NCBI RefSeq assembly: GCF_015832195.1
Contig: NC_052019.1
Span: 868,001-932,000 of the forward strand
Direction: 5' to 3'
Source of the DNA: Motacilla alba alba
Taxonomy: Eukaryota > Chordata > Aves > Passeriformes > Motacillidae
Length of the DNA: 64,000 nucleotides
A program made the position numbers and the translations under genes. The stretch's first letter is position 1, and each line of letters starts with the position of its first letter. Under the pieces are notes generated by a model, which saw only the letters and a list, made by a program, of their open reading frames with translations, was not told the origin of the DNA and did not search any database. Shown here in pieces: positions 24,522-36,430 of the stretch.

Positions 24522-24825
24522 CAGCCCCTGAGCAAGCAGCGGGACGCAGAGGTGAGCTCCCTGCCCCCTGTCCCTGTCCCTGTCCCTGTCCCCGTGCGGC
24601 TGGCTCCTCCCGGTGCTGCTGCCAGCAGAGAGAGGCAAAGAGCCGCACACACACACACAGCAGCAGGGCTGGGGGGCTCTGCAGGGGGAGGGATGCTTTT
24701 CCCGGCAGAGAGCTGGAGTTTTTTCATGCCAGCGAGAGGTTTGGAGGCGCGGCTCATTAATGGAATCGTGAGAAACGCTGCCCACTTTCAAAAAAACTAA
24801 AAGGTTTATTGAAACCTGATTGAAA

Positions 24826-24905
24826 ATAGAGCAGGAGACTGAATGGAGAAAAGGTTGTGAGGATTTTCCCCTCTGTGCTCGTCACACAGTGGAGTTTTGC
24901 CGTTC
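24826..24905. repeat. Dispersed element, copy 2 of 2
   Basis: CAGGAGACTGAATGGAGAAA ... CACACAGTGGAGTTTTGCC, matching 19470-19562 in order and orientation with several substitutions. Confidence 0.6.
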
Positions 24906-25084
24906 AGCCCTTCAGCCACTCCCAAAGTGCTGTCCTTGGACTCCTTCTTGCTGTCCAGTGGTGGAGTTCACTTCCTTAAACCTTGGCTGGGGGTCAGGTG
25001 CTGCCGTGGTGACAACCCAAATGTCCTCCCAAATGTCCCAAAGCCAGGCCAGCCCTGATAACAGCACAGGGGGGGTAAAACAGA

Positions 25085-26285
25085 ACTATAAATCTATACA
25101 ACTGCTCCCGATTCATTCTCCATTAAACATATAAACATATGTATATATACACTTCTCTCTAATAATTCTCTATTAAACATACATACATATACATACTTCT
25201 ATTAATTCTCCATTAAACATATATATATATATATAATTTTCTCTAATAATTCTCTATTAAACATATATGTGTATATATACTTCTCTCTATTAATTCTCTA
25301 TTGAATATGTATGCATATATATAGACTTCTCTATAATAATTCTCTATTAAATATACATGTGTATATATACTTCTCTCTATTAATTCTTTATTGCATATAT
25401 ACACATATATATACTTCTATTAATTCTCTATTAAACATGTATACATATATATGTCTCTCTATTAATTCTCTATTAAACATATATATACTTCTATCTTAAA
25501 TTTCTATTAAACATATATACATATATATGCTTATCTCAATAATCTATTAAACATATATATACTTCTCTATTAATTCTCTATTAAGCATATATATACTTCT
25601 CTCTATTAATTATTTATTTAACATATATATGTAGATATGTACTTCTCTCTTAATTCTCTATTAAACATATATATATGTATATATGCCCCTCTCTTATAAT
25701 TCTCTATTAAATGTATATACATATGTTTTTCTCTATATATATAATTCTCTCTAATAATTCTCTATTAAACATATATGCAGATATATATCTGTATATATAT
25801 TTCTCTCTATTAAACATATATACATATATATAATTCTAATAATTCTCTATTAAACGTATATACAGAGATATATATATTTCTCTCTATTAAACATATATAC
25901 AGATATATATTTCTCCCTATATATAATTCTGTCTAATAATTCTCTATTAAATGTATATGCAGATATATATCTGTATATATATATTTCTGTCTATTAAATG
26001 TATATACATATATTTTTTCTCTCTATATATAATTCTCTCTAATAATTCTCTATTAAGCGTATATATAGATATATATCTGTATATACAGATATATATCTGT
26101 ATATAGATATAGATATAGGTATATATATTTCTGTCTATTAAACATATATACAGATATATATTTCTCTCTATATATATATATAATTCTCTCTAATAATTCT
26201 CTATTAAACATATATACAGATATATATCTGTGTATATATATATATATATATATTTTCTCTCTATTAAACATATATACAGGACATT
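25085..26285. repeat. AT-rich array (ATTCTCTATTAAACATATAT units)
   Basis: About 1.2 kb of 35-60-bp diverged units: TAATTCTCTATTAAACATAT, then a variable TATATACA run, then TTCTCTCTAT. ORFs are repeat artefacts. Confidence 0.93.
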
Positions 26286-26289
26286 TGCC

Positions 26290-26850
26290 CTTTAATTGTG
26301 CGAGTGAGCCATGGCATCACCCAGCCACCCCGGATGCGGCTCATTAGTGACCACCGCTCATTAGTGGCCGCAGCTCATTAGCGAGCGCTCCCCTGTGTCG
26401 GGCAGAGGAGCTGCTGCCTGTTCCGTGCCCGTTCCCGCGGCTCAGCCGGGAGCTGGCACGGCTCCGCTCCGTGCCCAGACTCTGGGGAGGGAGGTGTGAA
26501 GCCCTGGCAGTGCCACGGCTCCGCTCCTTCTCCCGGCCATGTGTTCCCACCTCCCGAGCCTTGCGCTGGCACAGCTGGCTGCTTCGGGGAGCTGAGCTTA
26601 ATAAAACCTCGGCTCGCTTCCCCCTCTGCCGAATGCTCCCGATTCCAGGTGCTCCCTGCTGCCTGGGCAGGGGATCAGGGTGGTGGTGCCCGAACAGGAG
26701 CCAGCCGGAGGGAGAGAAAAGACCCAATTCTATTCTATTCCCTAAAATTCCATCCCATTTCTGCTAATTTCTATTAAATTTCTAGTTAGATACGATTTTT
26801 ATTGATGAAGAATCAACAATAAAGCCGAAGTGGAGGCTGGACATTAATGC
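26290..26850. other. Unique GC-rich stretch with triple TCATTAG repeat
   Basis: Relatively CpG-rich after the AT array. At 26341, 26358 and 26375 three 17-bp units each begin TCATTAG (CTAATGA on the other strand), a homeodomain-type core. Possibly regulatory; not a gene by sequence. Confidence 0.35.
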
Positions 26851-28135
26851 AGGGATCCTAAAACCAGCAGCAAGCACCCTGAGCTGTGGATCTTGGCTGG
26901 CTAAAACCCTTGCAGGCACCAGACACCGGGTTCAGGATTTTTGATCCTGCTTGCTGTAGGCTCATCGGCTGGAGGGGCCCTGGGGAGGTCACAGCTGCCC
27001 GGATTTGCTGCTGGAATTCTCCCCGCTTATTTGGGAGGGTGTTGTCACCTGCCCCTCCTGCCAAAACGCAGGAACTCCAATTCCACAGCGAACACCCCTC
27101 CACCGCTGGCTTTGTACCCTCGGTTCACCCCTCAGCACCAGGGGGAGAGGGGAAAAAATGGGGGAAAATGGGAAAAGAGGGGAAAAGATGGGAAAAGATG
27201 GAAAATATGGGAAATAACCCCACCCTGGGCGACGTGAGCGGGCAGCTCCCGGCAGAGGTGCCTTGCTGTCAGCCCTGCCCGCCTTGGCTGTGTCGCTTCT
27301 CCCTGCTCAGCCTCTCCGATGGCTCCTGCGGCAGCTCGCTGCTCCGGAGCGCTCCGGTTTGTGCCCGTTTGGGATCGGTGCTGAGCGGAGGCTCCGCGGG
27401 TTAACGGGCCGCGCTCCTGCTCAATCAGGCGAGCAGCGGGGGACGCGCTCCCGCTGCCCCGGAGCAGCCCCGGCCGCGGCCGAGGAGCGCATCAGGAGCC
27501 ACCAGGCACTAAGAGCCTCCCTTTTGGGCAGTAATGGCTTTTGCTCGCGGTGTTGATGAAGAGCGAAGAGGTCCATTTGCAGTAAACTGTAATTTTTCCC
27601 TGCGCTCCGCTCCCCCGCGGGATGCGATAGACCCGGCGTGTGCCCTTGAGCTGCTGCTCCCTGCTCCCGGCACGAAATGCCCCTTTCCTGGCCAAGGGCT
27701 GGGCTCGGCTTCGCCACCCCGTGCCGTGGGGACAGTCTCGGTGTCGCTGAGTGGCATCACTGTAGGACTCGAGGCTCGGAGGGAGCTGCAGTGCGCCTCA
27801 AGGAGCCTCCCTGGGCCCCAGGTGCTGCTCCTGCTGCTCCTCCTCAGCTCAGCCCGGCTCTGTTTCAGCTCGGGATTATTCGGGGAGCTCGTCCTGGTAC
27901 AAACGGGCTCATTACAGCTCTGTCCCCTCGTTTGGCTGGGGGTGCTGCACTTCACTGAGTGTGTTACGGGGCGCTGAGTTCCGTGATTCTTACAACTACC
28001 CTGCTAACCCCTTTTACAATATAAAAACCCAACTAATAGTACAGGTTTAACGATCTAGCAACTGTTTTACAACAGTTTCTGACCTGTTTTTAACAATTCC
28101 AAGTCACGTCCAGGTTACAGAGCCGATAGCATCTG
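26851..28135. other. Unique sequence with CpG-rich core at about 27225-27500
   Basis: GGGTTAACGGGCCGCGCTCC and CGGCCGCGGCCGAGGAGCGC give high CpG density, unusual for an intron and compatible with a CpG island. No start codon or exon could be tied to it. 27150-27215 has a short GGGAAAAGATGG purine repeat. Confidence 0.4.
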
Positions 28136-28139
28136 CGGG

Positions 28140-28270
28140 CTTGGTGTGGCTAAAATGAGATGGAACAAATGTGGCCTGGAGCAACCTGAGCTGGGCTGGG
28201 GAGCCCTGGCAGGGGTTGGGCACCTCCAAAGGCGCCATCCAGCCCGAACCATTCCATGATTCCAGCGGCA
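28140..28270 (+). mobile_element. CR1 LINE 3' fragment
   Basis: GTGGCCTGGAGCAACCTGAG, GGTTGGGCACCTCCAAAGGC and AACCATTCCATGATTCC at the end match the sense CR1 3' terminus. Confidence 0.65.
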
Positions 28271-28607
28271 TCCGCGTCCTCCTCCAGCCCTGGTGCAATG
28301 GTGGCTTTCAGTGAATGATTCTCGCTCTGCTGAAGCCTTTCCAGGAGAGTGCTGGCAGGATTAATTAGTTAATGTTTATTGAGTGCTGGGAGGCTGCACC
28401 GTGTTATTTCAGAGCTGATTTTATCCGCAGGGACTCGATCCTGGTTCCACCCACTCTTGGGTTGGGATCTGGCAGCAGCTCCTGGTGCTGGGAATCAGCA
28501 GGGCCAGGGCAGTGCCCTTGTCCCCTGTGCTGGCACTGCCGGGACACCGCCAGCGCTGGGGCAGCTCCGGAGAGCCCTGCAGGGGCTGGAGCGTGGCCAG
28601 GGCAGGA

Positions 28608-28985
28608 ACAGAGCTGGGAAGGGATGGAGAGTTCCCGAGGGAGCTGGGAAGGGATGGAGAGTTCCCGAGGGAGCTGGGAAGGGATGGAGAGCTCCCGAGG
28701 GAGCTGGGAAGGGATGGAGAGTTCCTGAGGGAGCTGGGAAGGGGCTGCAGAGTTCCCGAGGGAGCTGGGAAGGGATGGAGAGCTCCTGAGGGAGCTGGGA
28801 AGGGATGGAGAGTTCCTGAGGGAGCTGGGAAGGGATGGAGAGCTCCTGAGGGAGCTGGGAAGGGGCTGCAGAGTTCCCGAGGGAGCTGGGAAGGGATGGA
28901 GAGCTCCTGAGGGAGCTGGGAAGGGATGGAGAGTTCCTGAGGGAGCTGGGAAGGGGCTGCAGAGTTCCTGAGGGAGCTGGGAAGG
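28608..28985. repeat. Minisatellite, 30-bp unit (GAGGGAGCTGGGAAGGGATG)
   Basis: About 12 copies of GAGCTGGGAAGGGATGGAG followed by AGTTCCCGAGG or AGCTCCTGAGG. The 30-bp length keeps one frame open, giving spurious ORFs. The array appears to have grown out of the CR1 piece that follows. Confidence 0.93.
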
Positions 28986-29330
28986 GGCTCAGCCTGGAGC
29001 AAAGGAGGCTCAGGGGGCCCTTGTGGCTCTGCACAGCTCCTGCCAGGAGGGGACAGCCGGGGGGGTCGGGCTCTGCTCCAGGGAACAGGGACAGGAGCAG
29101 AGGGAACGGCCTCAGGGTGGGCACTGGGGACATTCCTTCCTGGAAAAGGTGGTGAAGTATTGGAAGTGCCCAGGGCGGGAGTGGAATGTCCATCTCTGCA
29201 GGGATTTCAGAGCCCTGTGGATGTGGCTCTTGGGGACACGGGCAGTGGTGGCCCTGGCGGTGCTGGGGAGGGTTGGGTGGGATTGTCTGAAATCTTTTCC
29301 AATCTGAACAATTCTCTGGGGCCACTCAGC
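28985..29330 (+). mobile_element. CR1 LINE 3' part
   Basis: GGGGCTCAGCCTGGAGCAAA, CATCTCTGCAGGGATTTCAG, then GTGGCTCTTGGGGACACGGG and AATCTTTTCCAATCTGAACA in CR1 sense order, ending with a degenerate ATTCTCTGG. Confidence 0.8.
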
Positions 29331-30775
29331 GATGCCCAGCATGGCAAAGGAGCTCTGGCATGCAGGAGCTGCAGGTGCCTCCAGTGCTGCCTCATTTCCT
29401 TGTCAGGAGGGGCAGAAACGAGCAGAGCCCTTTGGGGTTTATCCCTCTCGTGGGCTCCCTTGAACTTTGTCTCCTGAGGAACCAAAACCTTCCTAAGGCC
29501 AAGATTTCAGGAGCAGGGCTGTAAAAACTGCGGTGGGGAGGTTTCCTGTGAGGAACAAGAAGAGCCATAGGATGGTGGTACCTGGTTTGCCAGGTTTATC
29601 AGGACTGTTCCATACCTGTGAGCAGCCAGGGTTGGGTTATTTTCCCCCTTTATTTCAGTCGTTTGAACAACTGGGATTGTTGGGAAGGCACATCTGGATC
29701 GGGGGCTGCCCTCAAAGGGCACAGGAAGGGAGCTGGAGTGCTCCGGGAGGAGCTGTGCTGCATCCCACCTTCTGCACCGCCCAGTATTTGGAATTCAGCG
29801 TGGGCTGGGTGATCCGAGCTGTGCTTTAATAAACCTCGCAAGCCCCGGGGTGTGAAACCACTGGCAGCTCCTGACGGGGTGCAAACTGCCGGCTGTTAGC
29901 TCGTTAAAATCTGCATTTCCTGGGTGAGAACATCGCTGGTGGAGCAGGAAGGGAACAGCTTTTGAAACAGAACTGGCTGGACAGATGAAATAATTATCTA
30001 AAAATACTCGTTTTTCAGTGATTTCCTCTCCAGCCGTGTCCTCACAGAGGGGTTTTGTTGTGTGATGGTGCAAAGTCCAGCCCAGGCAGACCCCACTGAA
30101 GGCTCTCTGCGGGACCCAAACCTCTGGGTTTTCCTTTCCTCGCTGGGCTCATCCACGCCGTGCCTCCTAATTAGTGCTTTGTCTGTAATTGCGCCTTGTC
30201 GTTCGGAGTGATTAATGAGCGGTTAATCAATAAGGGTTTTGTGCAGGCAGCCGTTCCTGGGTGGCATAGCTGCAGCAGGCGCCCATGGGCTCAGGGTCGG
30301 TGCTCAAAGGGTGGCACCAGGTGCCTTTAAGCTGAGGGAGGATTAGTTTGGATTGGAAATAAGGCAGGAGATTTTTATGGAGAGGGTGACAAATAAATTC
30401 CTGTCTCTGAGTGCAGGACTGTGAAATGTTCCTGTGTTTAATAGGAGGAGGCTCATCCATTAGGAACTGGAACCCTCCGTGCTGTTTTTATAGTGACAGG
30501 TGTTGGGGAAGAGATTGGGGCTGGATGGATTCCTTAAATAAATTCTTTTTTTATTTTTTTAAACTATCTCTAAGCTGCAATTCTGCTGCTAAATAAGGAT
30601 TGCTAATGAATGTCCTGACAAGCAAAGATCACGTCTATTCCCAAGATTTATTCCAGTCTCCATCTCCTCACCACAGCTTTGGTTCTCTTCAGGTTCTGCT
30701 GGTCTTTGAGACCCTGCCTTAAACATCATCATGACACCTCAGGTGATGCTTCTGGATAACTGAATCCAGCCCCTG
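29331..30775. other. Unique intronic sequence with AT-rich TAAT clusters
   Basis: No coding evidence. 30165-30240 holds several TAAT/ATTA cores (CCTAATTAGTGC, GTGATTAATGAGC, GGTTAATCAATAAG) and looks like a possible conserved non-coding element. Confidence 0.35.
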
Positions 30776-30779
30776 AGTT

Positions 30780-31260
30780 CATAAAATCCCAGAATCCTGG
30801 AATGGTTTGGGTGGGAAGGGACGTCAATCCCATCCAGTTCCATGGGCAGGGACACCTCCCACCGCCCCAGGTGGATCCAGCCTGGCCTTGGGCACTGCCA
30901 GGGATCCAGGGGCAGCCCCAGCTGCTCTGGGAATTCCAGCCCAGCCCCTGCCCACCCTCCCAGCCAGCAATTCCTTGCCAAGATCCCAGCCCAATCTCCC
31001 CTTTCCCAGTGGCAGCCATTCCCTGGCTCCTGTCCCTCCATCCCTTGGAAATTGTCCCTCTGCAGCTCTCCTGCAGCTCCTTCAGGCCCTGCAAGGCCAC
31101 ACTGAGGCCACCCCAGAGCTTCTCCTGTGCAGGTGAGCAATGCCAGCTGTGCCAGCCTTTCCTCCCAGCAGAGCTGCTCCATCCCTGGGTTCACCCTGGA
31201 GCCTCCTCTGGATTCTCCAGCAGCTCCAGCTCCCCCCTGTGCTGGCACCCCTGAGCTCAG
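30780..31260 (-). mobile_element. CR1 LINE 3' part, reversed
   Basis: Starts with TAAAATCCCAGAATCCTGGA and GGTTTGGGTGGGAAGGGACG, the complement of the CR1 end, and extends about 480 bp through CAGCCAGCAATTCCTTGCCA and the CTCTCCTGCAGCTCCTTCAG region. Confidence 0.85.
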
Positions 31261-31695
31261 GGCTTTAAAACTGCTCCAGCTGGTGACAAAAGCGGTGGCT
31301 CTTCCTGGAAAAAACTGTAAAAAACCAGAATCCTGGAAAAAACTGTAGAAAAATCAGAATCCTGGAAAGGACGGGTGGAAATCTCTCCCACGAGGCCTGA
31401 AAAGGTGGATCTGAGACCACTTGTGAGCAGCCTGGAGCTGATTCCTGCCCATCCTCGAGGACCTGGCCACGAAGCAGAGCCTGGCCTGGCCCGGGTGGTC
31501 TCCCCTGGTCTGACCTAGGGCAGAGCTGCAGTGGCCACAGGCTGGAGAGCAGTGGCCGCTCCTGCCTGCCCGGGTGGAGGGTGGAATGCTGGGGTCACAC
31601 TGCTCCAGCCCTCTGGTCCTCCCTGGGGCAGCCCCAGCCTCGAGCACCCCGAGCTGAATGGAGGCAAAGCCCTGTGGGGCTCTGAGCCAGCCAGG
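31261..31695. other. Unique intronic sequence
   Basis: Contains a tandem of two CCTGGAAAAAACTGTA blocks near 31310-31350; otherwise nothing recognised. Confidence 0.4.
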
Positions 31696-31699
31696 GGAA

Positions 31700-32190
31700 A
31701 TGCTCCATCCCTCCTGCTCCACCTGCTCCATCCCAGCCTGCTCCATCCCTCCTGCTCCACCTGCTCCATCCCTCCTGTTCCACCTGCTCCTTCCCAGCCT
31801 GCTCCATCCCTCCTGCTCCACCAGCTCCATCCCTCCTGCTCCACCTGCTCCTTCCCAGCCTGCTCCATCCCTCCTGCTCCACCTGCTCCTTCCCAGCCTG
31901 CTCCATCCCTCCTGCTCCATCCCTCCTGCTCCACCTGCTCCTTCCCAACCTGCTCCATCCCTCCTGCTCCACCTGCTCCTTCCCAGCCTGCTCCATCCCT
32001 CCTGCTCCATCCCTCCTGCTCCACCTGCTCCTTCCCAACCTGCTCCATCCCTCCTGCTCCACCTGCTCCACCTGCTCCTTCCCAGCCTGCTCCATCCCTC
32101 CTGCTCCACCTGCTCTACCTGCTCCATCCCTCCTGCTCCACCTGCTCCATCCCTCCTGCTCCATCCCTCCTGCTCCACCTGCTCCTACCC
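31700..32190. repeat. Minisatellite, 12-33-bp unit (CTGCTCCATCCCTCCTGCTCC)
   Basis: About 490 bp of CTCCATCCCTCCTGCTCCAC alternating with CTGCTCCTTCCCAGC. Lengths are multiples of three, giving long frames on both strands that are not genes. 32191-32930 is unique. Confidence 0.92.
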
Positions 32191-32934
32191 GGCCACCCTG
32201 GGCTGGAATCGAAAGCCCAGCAGGAATCTGGAGTCGTTCCCTGTGCTCCAGAGCAGGTTCCCCCATTTCCCAGCGGGGAGGATGAGGAGGGAGCGTGGCA
32301 GGTCTGAAATCCCCCCCAGGCAGGGACTGCTCTCCCGAAGCAGCCCGGGCTGGCAGGACTGCCAGGGAGCTGGAGCTGCTGGAAAACGCTGCAGACAGAA
32401 GAGGAATTAGAGGAGAAAGAAGTGAAAATGAGCTGGCAGAATCCTGAGGTGACTCATCAGGTGCATCTTGTGAAGTCTCTTTGGAGAAGTAATGAAACCG
32501 CGTGTTCTAACAATATTTGCACTGCAGCAGGGAAAGGCATAAATATTGGGATCAATTAATGAAATTAGAGAATTTGACCAAAAAAGCCCTCGTGCTGGCT
32601 CAGAAAGCATCCCTCTTCCTTTTTGCTGGTGTCAGAGCCTGCAGTTGGAGAGGAAAATCCCGCAGCTCCGTTTCCCACCCTGCACAAAGGGGATCTGGGC
32701 AGCCCTGGGGTCACTGGGATGTGCTGGGGAGGCTCCTGGAGCCCCAGGAATTCCTCTCCAGGTGAACAGTCACCCCCTGGAAGTTCTCCAGCTGCTGGGC
32801 AGGCAGAGACCTCGTCACTGTCTGGGGTGGAGCCTCCTTCCCTTTGGGTGTTGGGATTTAGAGCCACCTGGCCTTCAGCACCCACGAGGAGCGTCCTTGG
32901 TGTGCCCCAGGCTCTGTTTTCCACCCGGGAAACG

Positions 32935-33250
32935 TGGAATGAGGATTTTCCTTAGGAAGGGAATTTTTCCTCAGGAAAGTGGGACTGCTGATTTTATTTA
33001 GGAAGGGAATTTTTCCTCAGGAAAGGGGAAATGCTGATTTTCCTTCGGAAGGGAATTTTTCCTCAAGAAGGGGACTGCTGATTTTCCTTAGGAAGGGAAT
33101 TTTTCCTCAGGAAAGGGGGACTGCTGATTTTATATAGGAAAGGAATTTTTCCTCAGGAAAGGGGGACTGCTGATTTTCCTTAGGAAGGGAATTTTTCCTC
33201 AGGAAGGGGGGAATGCTGATTTTCCTTCGGGAGGGAATTTTTCCTCGGGA
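32935..33250. repeat. Minisatellite, about 45-bp unit (GGAAGGGAATTTTTCCTCAG)
   Basis: Six to seven copies of TTCCTTAGGAAGGGAATTTT followed by TCCTCAGGAAAGG and ACTGCTGATTTT. Each unit contains short palindromes (GGAA...TTCC). Confidence 0.92.
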
Positions 33251-34701
33251 GAACTCCCGTGTGTATGTGACATTTAGATCCTACAGGCAGTGGAGTTCAT
33301 CACAGAGCTTCACTTCGGAGCCTGGGATGAACTGGGAGGGAAATTTGGGGTTGTTGGTGTCAATGGGCCAATTAATGCAATTTACAGCAGATTAATTACC
33401 TTATCCCAGCAGCATTTTAATGGATTTATATTTGGGAACGGCGACAAAGCCGGGGTGAGGGACGAGGCTGAATGAACACGGTGGCAATGCTGAGCTCAGC
33501 AGGGTGAGCGCCTGACGTGCAGGCCGGGTGGGTTCGGTGGGGAAATGGTGAGCCAAAAAGAGCCATCACCATCCTGGGATGCGGCAGCAGCGGGAGCAGA
33601 GCTCCCCAGGTTCTCCTGGCCCGGGATTGGCTCCGGCACAGCTTCCTTGGAATAATTCCCCCGGTTCCTGGCGGCCTCCGCTCAAGAGGATGTTGACAAA
33701 TTGCAGAGAAGCAAAGGAGCCACGAGGGTGGGGAGAGATTGGCAAAGGAGCCCTGCCAGGGAAGCAGCCAGGCTCCTGGCTCACAGGGAATTGGTGGGTT
33801 TTTAATGGAAATGGAGCTTAAAGGGTGCACTTGCAGCTCCGAGTACCCGGGGGCACAACAAACCCAGACAGAGGTGCCGGGGCCCGAACACGAGAGCTCT
33901 GAACAGCAAAACCCAGCATCTGCTGGGACGTCTCAGAGCCCTGGCTGCCCAGCCCTCTCTGGAGCGGTGCACGTCAGCGCTGGGGTGTTTGGAGGTGGTA
34001 ATTTGGGTTTAGGTTTTAATTGAAGTTTAGGAAACCCCTCAGCCTTGGAGAAGGAAGGGCAAACCCTGGGGCTGTGCCTGTGCCAGGGCGTCTCTGGGCT
34101 CGGTGTCTCCTCCTGCACCTCTCAGAGGATGTTTCCTCCTCCAACCCCACACTGGGAGCCAGATTTGGGGGTTTTGAAGCTGTCGGGAGGCAACAGCGAG
34201 AGTTTGCAATGAGATTTTTCCTCTCCCTGAGCATTTCTCGGTGCATTTAGAAACGAGAACTGGTGGCTGTTTATTCTGTTTCTTGGAAGGGTTTATTCCA
34301 AGAGCTCCTTGTGCTCCCTGCAGGGCTTGCCCCACCTTTGTTCCCCAGCAGGGCTGGATTTCCGCAGGAAGCTCATCCAGGGAGAGGCTGTGCTAAATTT
34401 ACCTTGAGATCTCTGTGCAGCAGAGGATTCGGGGTTCGTAAAGCTCGGAAGTCTGGCTCTTCTTGCTCTTTCTTCCCATTTAACACAAGTTTAATATTGT
34501 CCCTCGCTGCCCACGCAGGTGTGAAGGAGCTCAGGTGTGTAAAGAGTCTTTAAGTCCATCCTGCCGGGCTGCAGAAAATGAGATTTTTGTCCCAATCCCT
34601 TGTGTTTGTTTATGGCAGCAGTTAAAAGATGAATATTTGGGGTAAAACTACACTGGGTTTGTTTTTTTTTTTACATTTAATGTTCTCTTTTGTTTTTCCA
34701 G
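33251..34701. other. Unique intronic sequence upstream of exon B
   Basis: 33330-33430 (GTCAATGGGCCAATTAATGC, CAGATTAATTACCTTATCCC) is AT-rich within GC-rich flanks and may be a conserved non-coding element. No exon other than the 27-nt microexon at the end. Confidence 0.35.
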
Positions 34702-34728
34702 CTGTGGGGAGCTCAAAAAATCAAACAG
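34702..34728 (+). CDS. SFXN5: SFXN5 microexon B (27 nt, phase 0-0)
   Basis: Nine codons reading LWGAQKIKQ, which continue exactly after TNEQ of the previous exon and lead into AIIHPDT of the next. The acceptor is a T-rich tract ending tttttccag at 34701; the donor is GTAATA at 34729. Because it is 27 nt and phase 0 on both sides, skipping it would remove nine residues without a frameshift. The intron before it is 18,960 bp. Its assignment rests on the exact position and identity in the family's LW.A.KIKQ segment, not on length, so confidence is high despite the small size. Confidence 0.9.
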
Positions 34729-35359
34729 GTAATACGCTTTTAAAATGCTTTCAATTTTCCTTATTATTTTCAAGTGTTGCTGCTTTTCCCTGTCCTCCCT
34801 CGTTCCCTTTGCCAGTTGCTGTTTTGCCTTCCCGTGGAAATGTAAATGCAGAGAACACTCTGCCACTGAAAAGCCTGATTTTTTTTTTCTTTTTATATAT
34901 ATTTATATATTTTGATGTCTTCATTTTCTCCTTCCTGTCTAGTCAAGAGCTTTCTTGTCTCCAGTTTTTTGCAAACAGTTTGACAGTTCCTTGGGAAGGT
35001 TTGTGCCTGTGCTGTACCTTCCTCCCTGCAGGGCCGGATCCCTGGGGATGGATTTCTCCTTCCCAGTGAATCCCAGCGCAGCCTCCCGGGCTTGCCAGGA
35101 AACCTGGGGGATGTGGGCAGGAAGGGGCCAAGGGAGCTCTGCTGCTGGCCAGGGAGGCAGATTTTGGGTTCTGGGGAGGCTGGGATCTCCAGAGGCACCG
35201 GGGCTGGCTGAGGAGCTGGGGGGGCACATCAGGCTTGGGATTCCTGGAAAATCCAGCTCCTGTGGGGTTCATTTGGGTGTCCCTGGTGGGGCCATGCAGA
35301 GAGGGCTGGACCTGCCTGTGGGGATCCCAGCTCGTGCTGGGCAGGGCGGGAGAAGGTTC

Positions 35360-36430
35360 TGGAATGGGATCTGCACCTGGAGATGGGGAGAAGGTTCTGG
35401 AATGGGATCCACACACAGAGATGGGGAGAAGGTTCTGGAACGGGATCCACACCTGGAGATGATGGAGAAGGTTCTGGAATAGGATCCACACCTGGAGATG
35501 GGGAGAAGGTTCTGGAATGGGATCCACACCTGGAGATGGGGAGAAGGTTCTGGAATGGGATCCACACCTGCAGTAAGAACATTCTGGAATAGGATCCACA
35601 CGTGGAGATGGGGAGAAGGTTCTGGAATGGGAGCCACACATGGAGATGGGGAGAAGGTTCTGGAATGGGATCCACTTTGTGAGAAGGTACTGGAATGGGA
35701 TCCACACCTGCAGTGAGAAGGTTCTGGAATGGGATCCACACACAGAGATGATGGAGAAGGTTCTGGAATGGGATCCACAGCTGGAGATGGAGAGAAGTTT
35801 CTGGAATGGGATCCACAGCTGGAGATGGAGAGAAGGTTCTGGAATGGGATCCACACACAGAGATGATGGAGAAGGTTCTGGAATGGGATCCACACACAGA
35901 GATGGGGGAGAAGGTTCTGGAATGGGATCCACAGCTGGAGATGGAGAGAAGGTTCTGGAATGGGAGCCACACGTGGAGATGGGGAGAAGGTTCTGGAATG
36001 GGATCCACTTTGTGAGAAGGTTCTGGAATGGGATCCACACCTGGAGATGGGGAGAAGGTTCTGGAATGGGATCCACACACAGAGATGATGGAGAGGGTTC
36101 TGGAATGGGATCCACTTTGGGAGAAGGTTCTGGAATGGGATCCACACCTGGAGATGGAGAGATGGTTCTAGAATGGGATCCACACCTGCAGTGAGGAGAA
36201 GGTTCTGGAATGGGATCCACACCTGGAGATGGGGAGAAGGTTCTGGAACAGGATCCACACACAGAGATGAGGAGAAGGTTCTGGAATGGGATCCACACAC
36301 AGAGATGGGGGAGAAGGTTCTGGAATGGGATCTACTTTGTGAGAAGATTCTGGAATGGGATCCACACACAGAGATGGAGAGAAGGTTCTGGAATGGGATC
36401 CACACCTGGAGATGGGGAGAAGCTCCTGAG
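35360..36430. repeat. Minisatellite, 36-38-bp unit (GAAGGTTCTGGAATGGGATCC)
   Basis: About 30 copies of GAAGGTTCTGGAATGGGATC followed by CACACCTGGAGATGGGGA or CACACACAGAGATGATGGA; shortened copies carry CACTTTGTGA. It fills nearly half of the 2.2-kb intron between exons B and C. 36431-36972 is unique. Confidence 0.95.
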
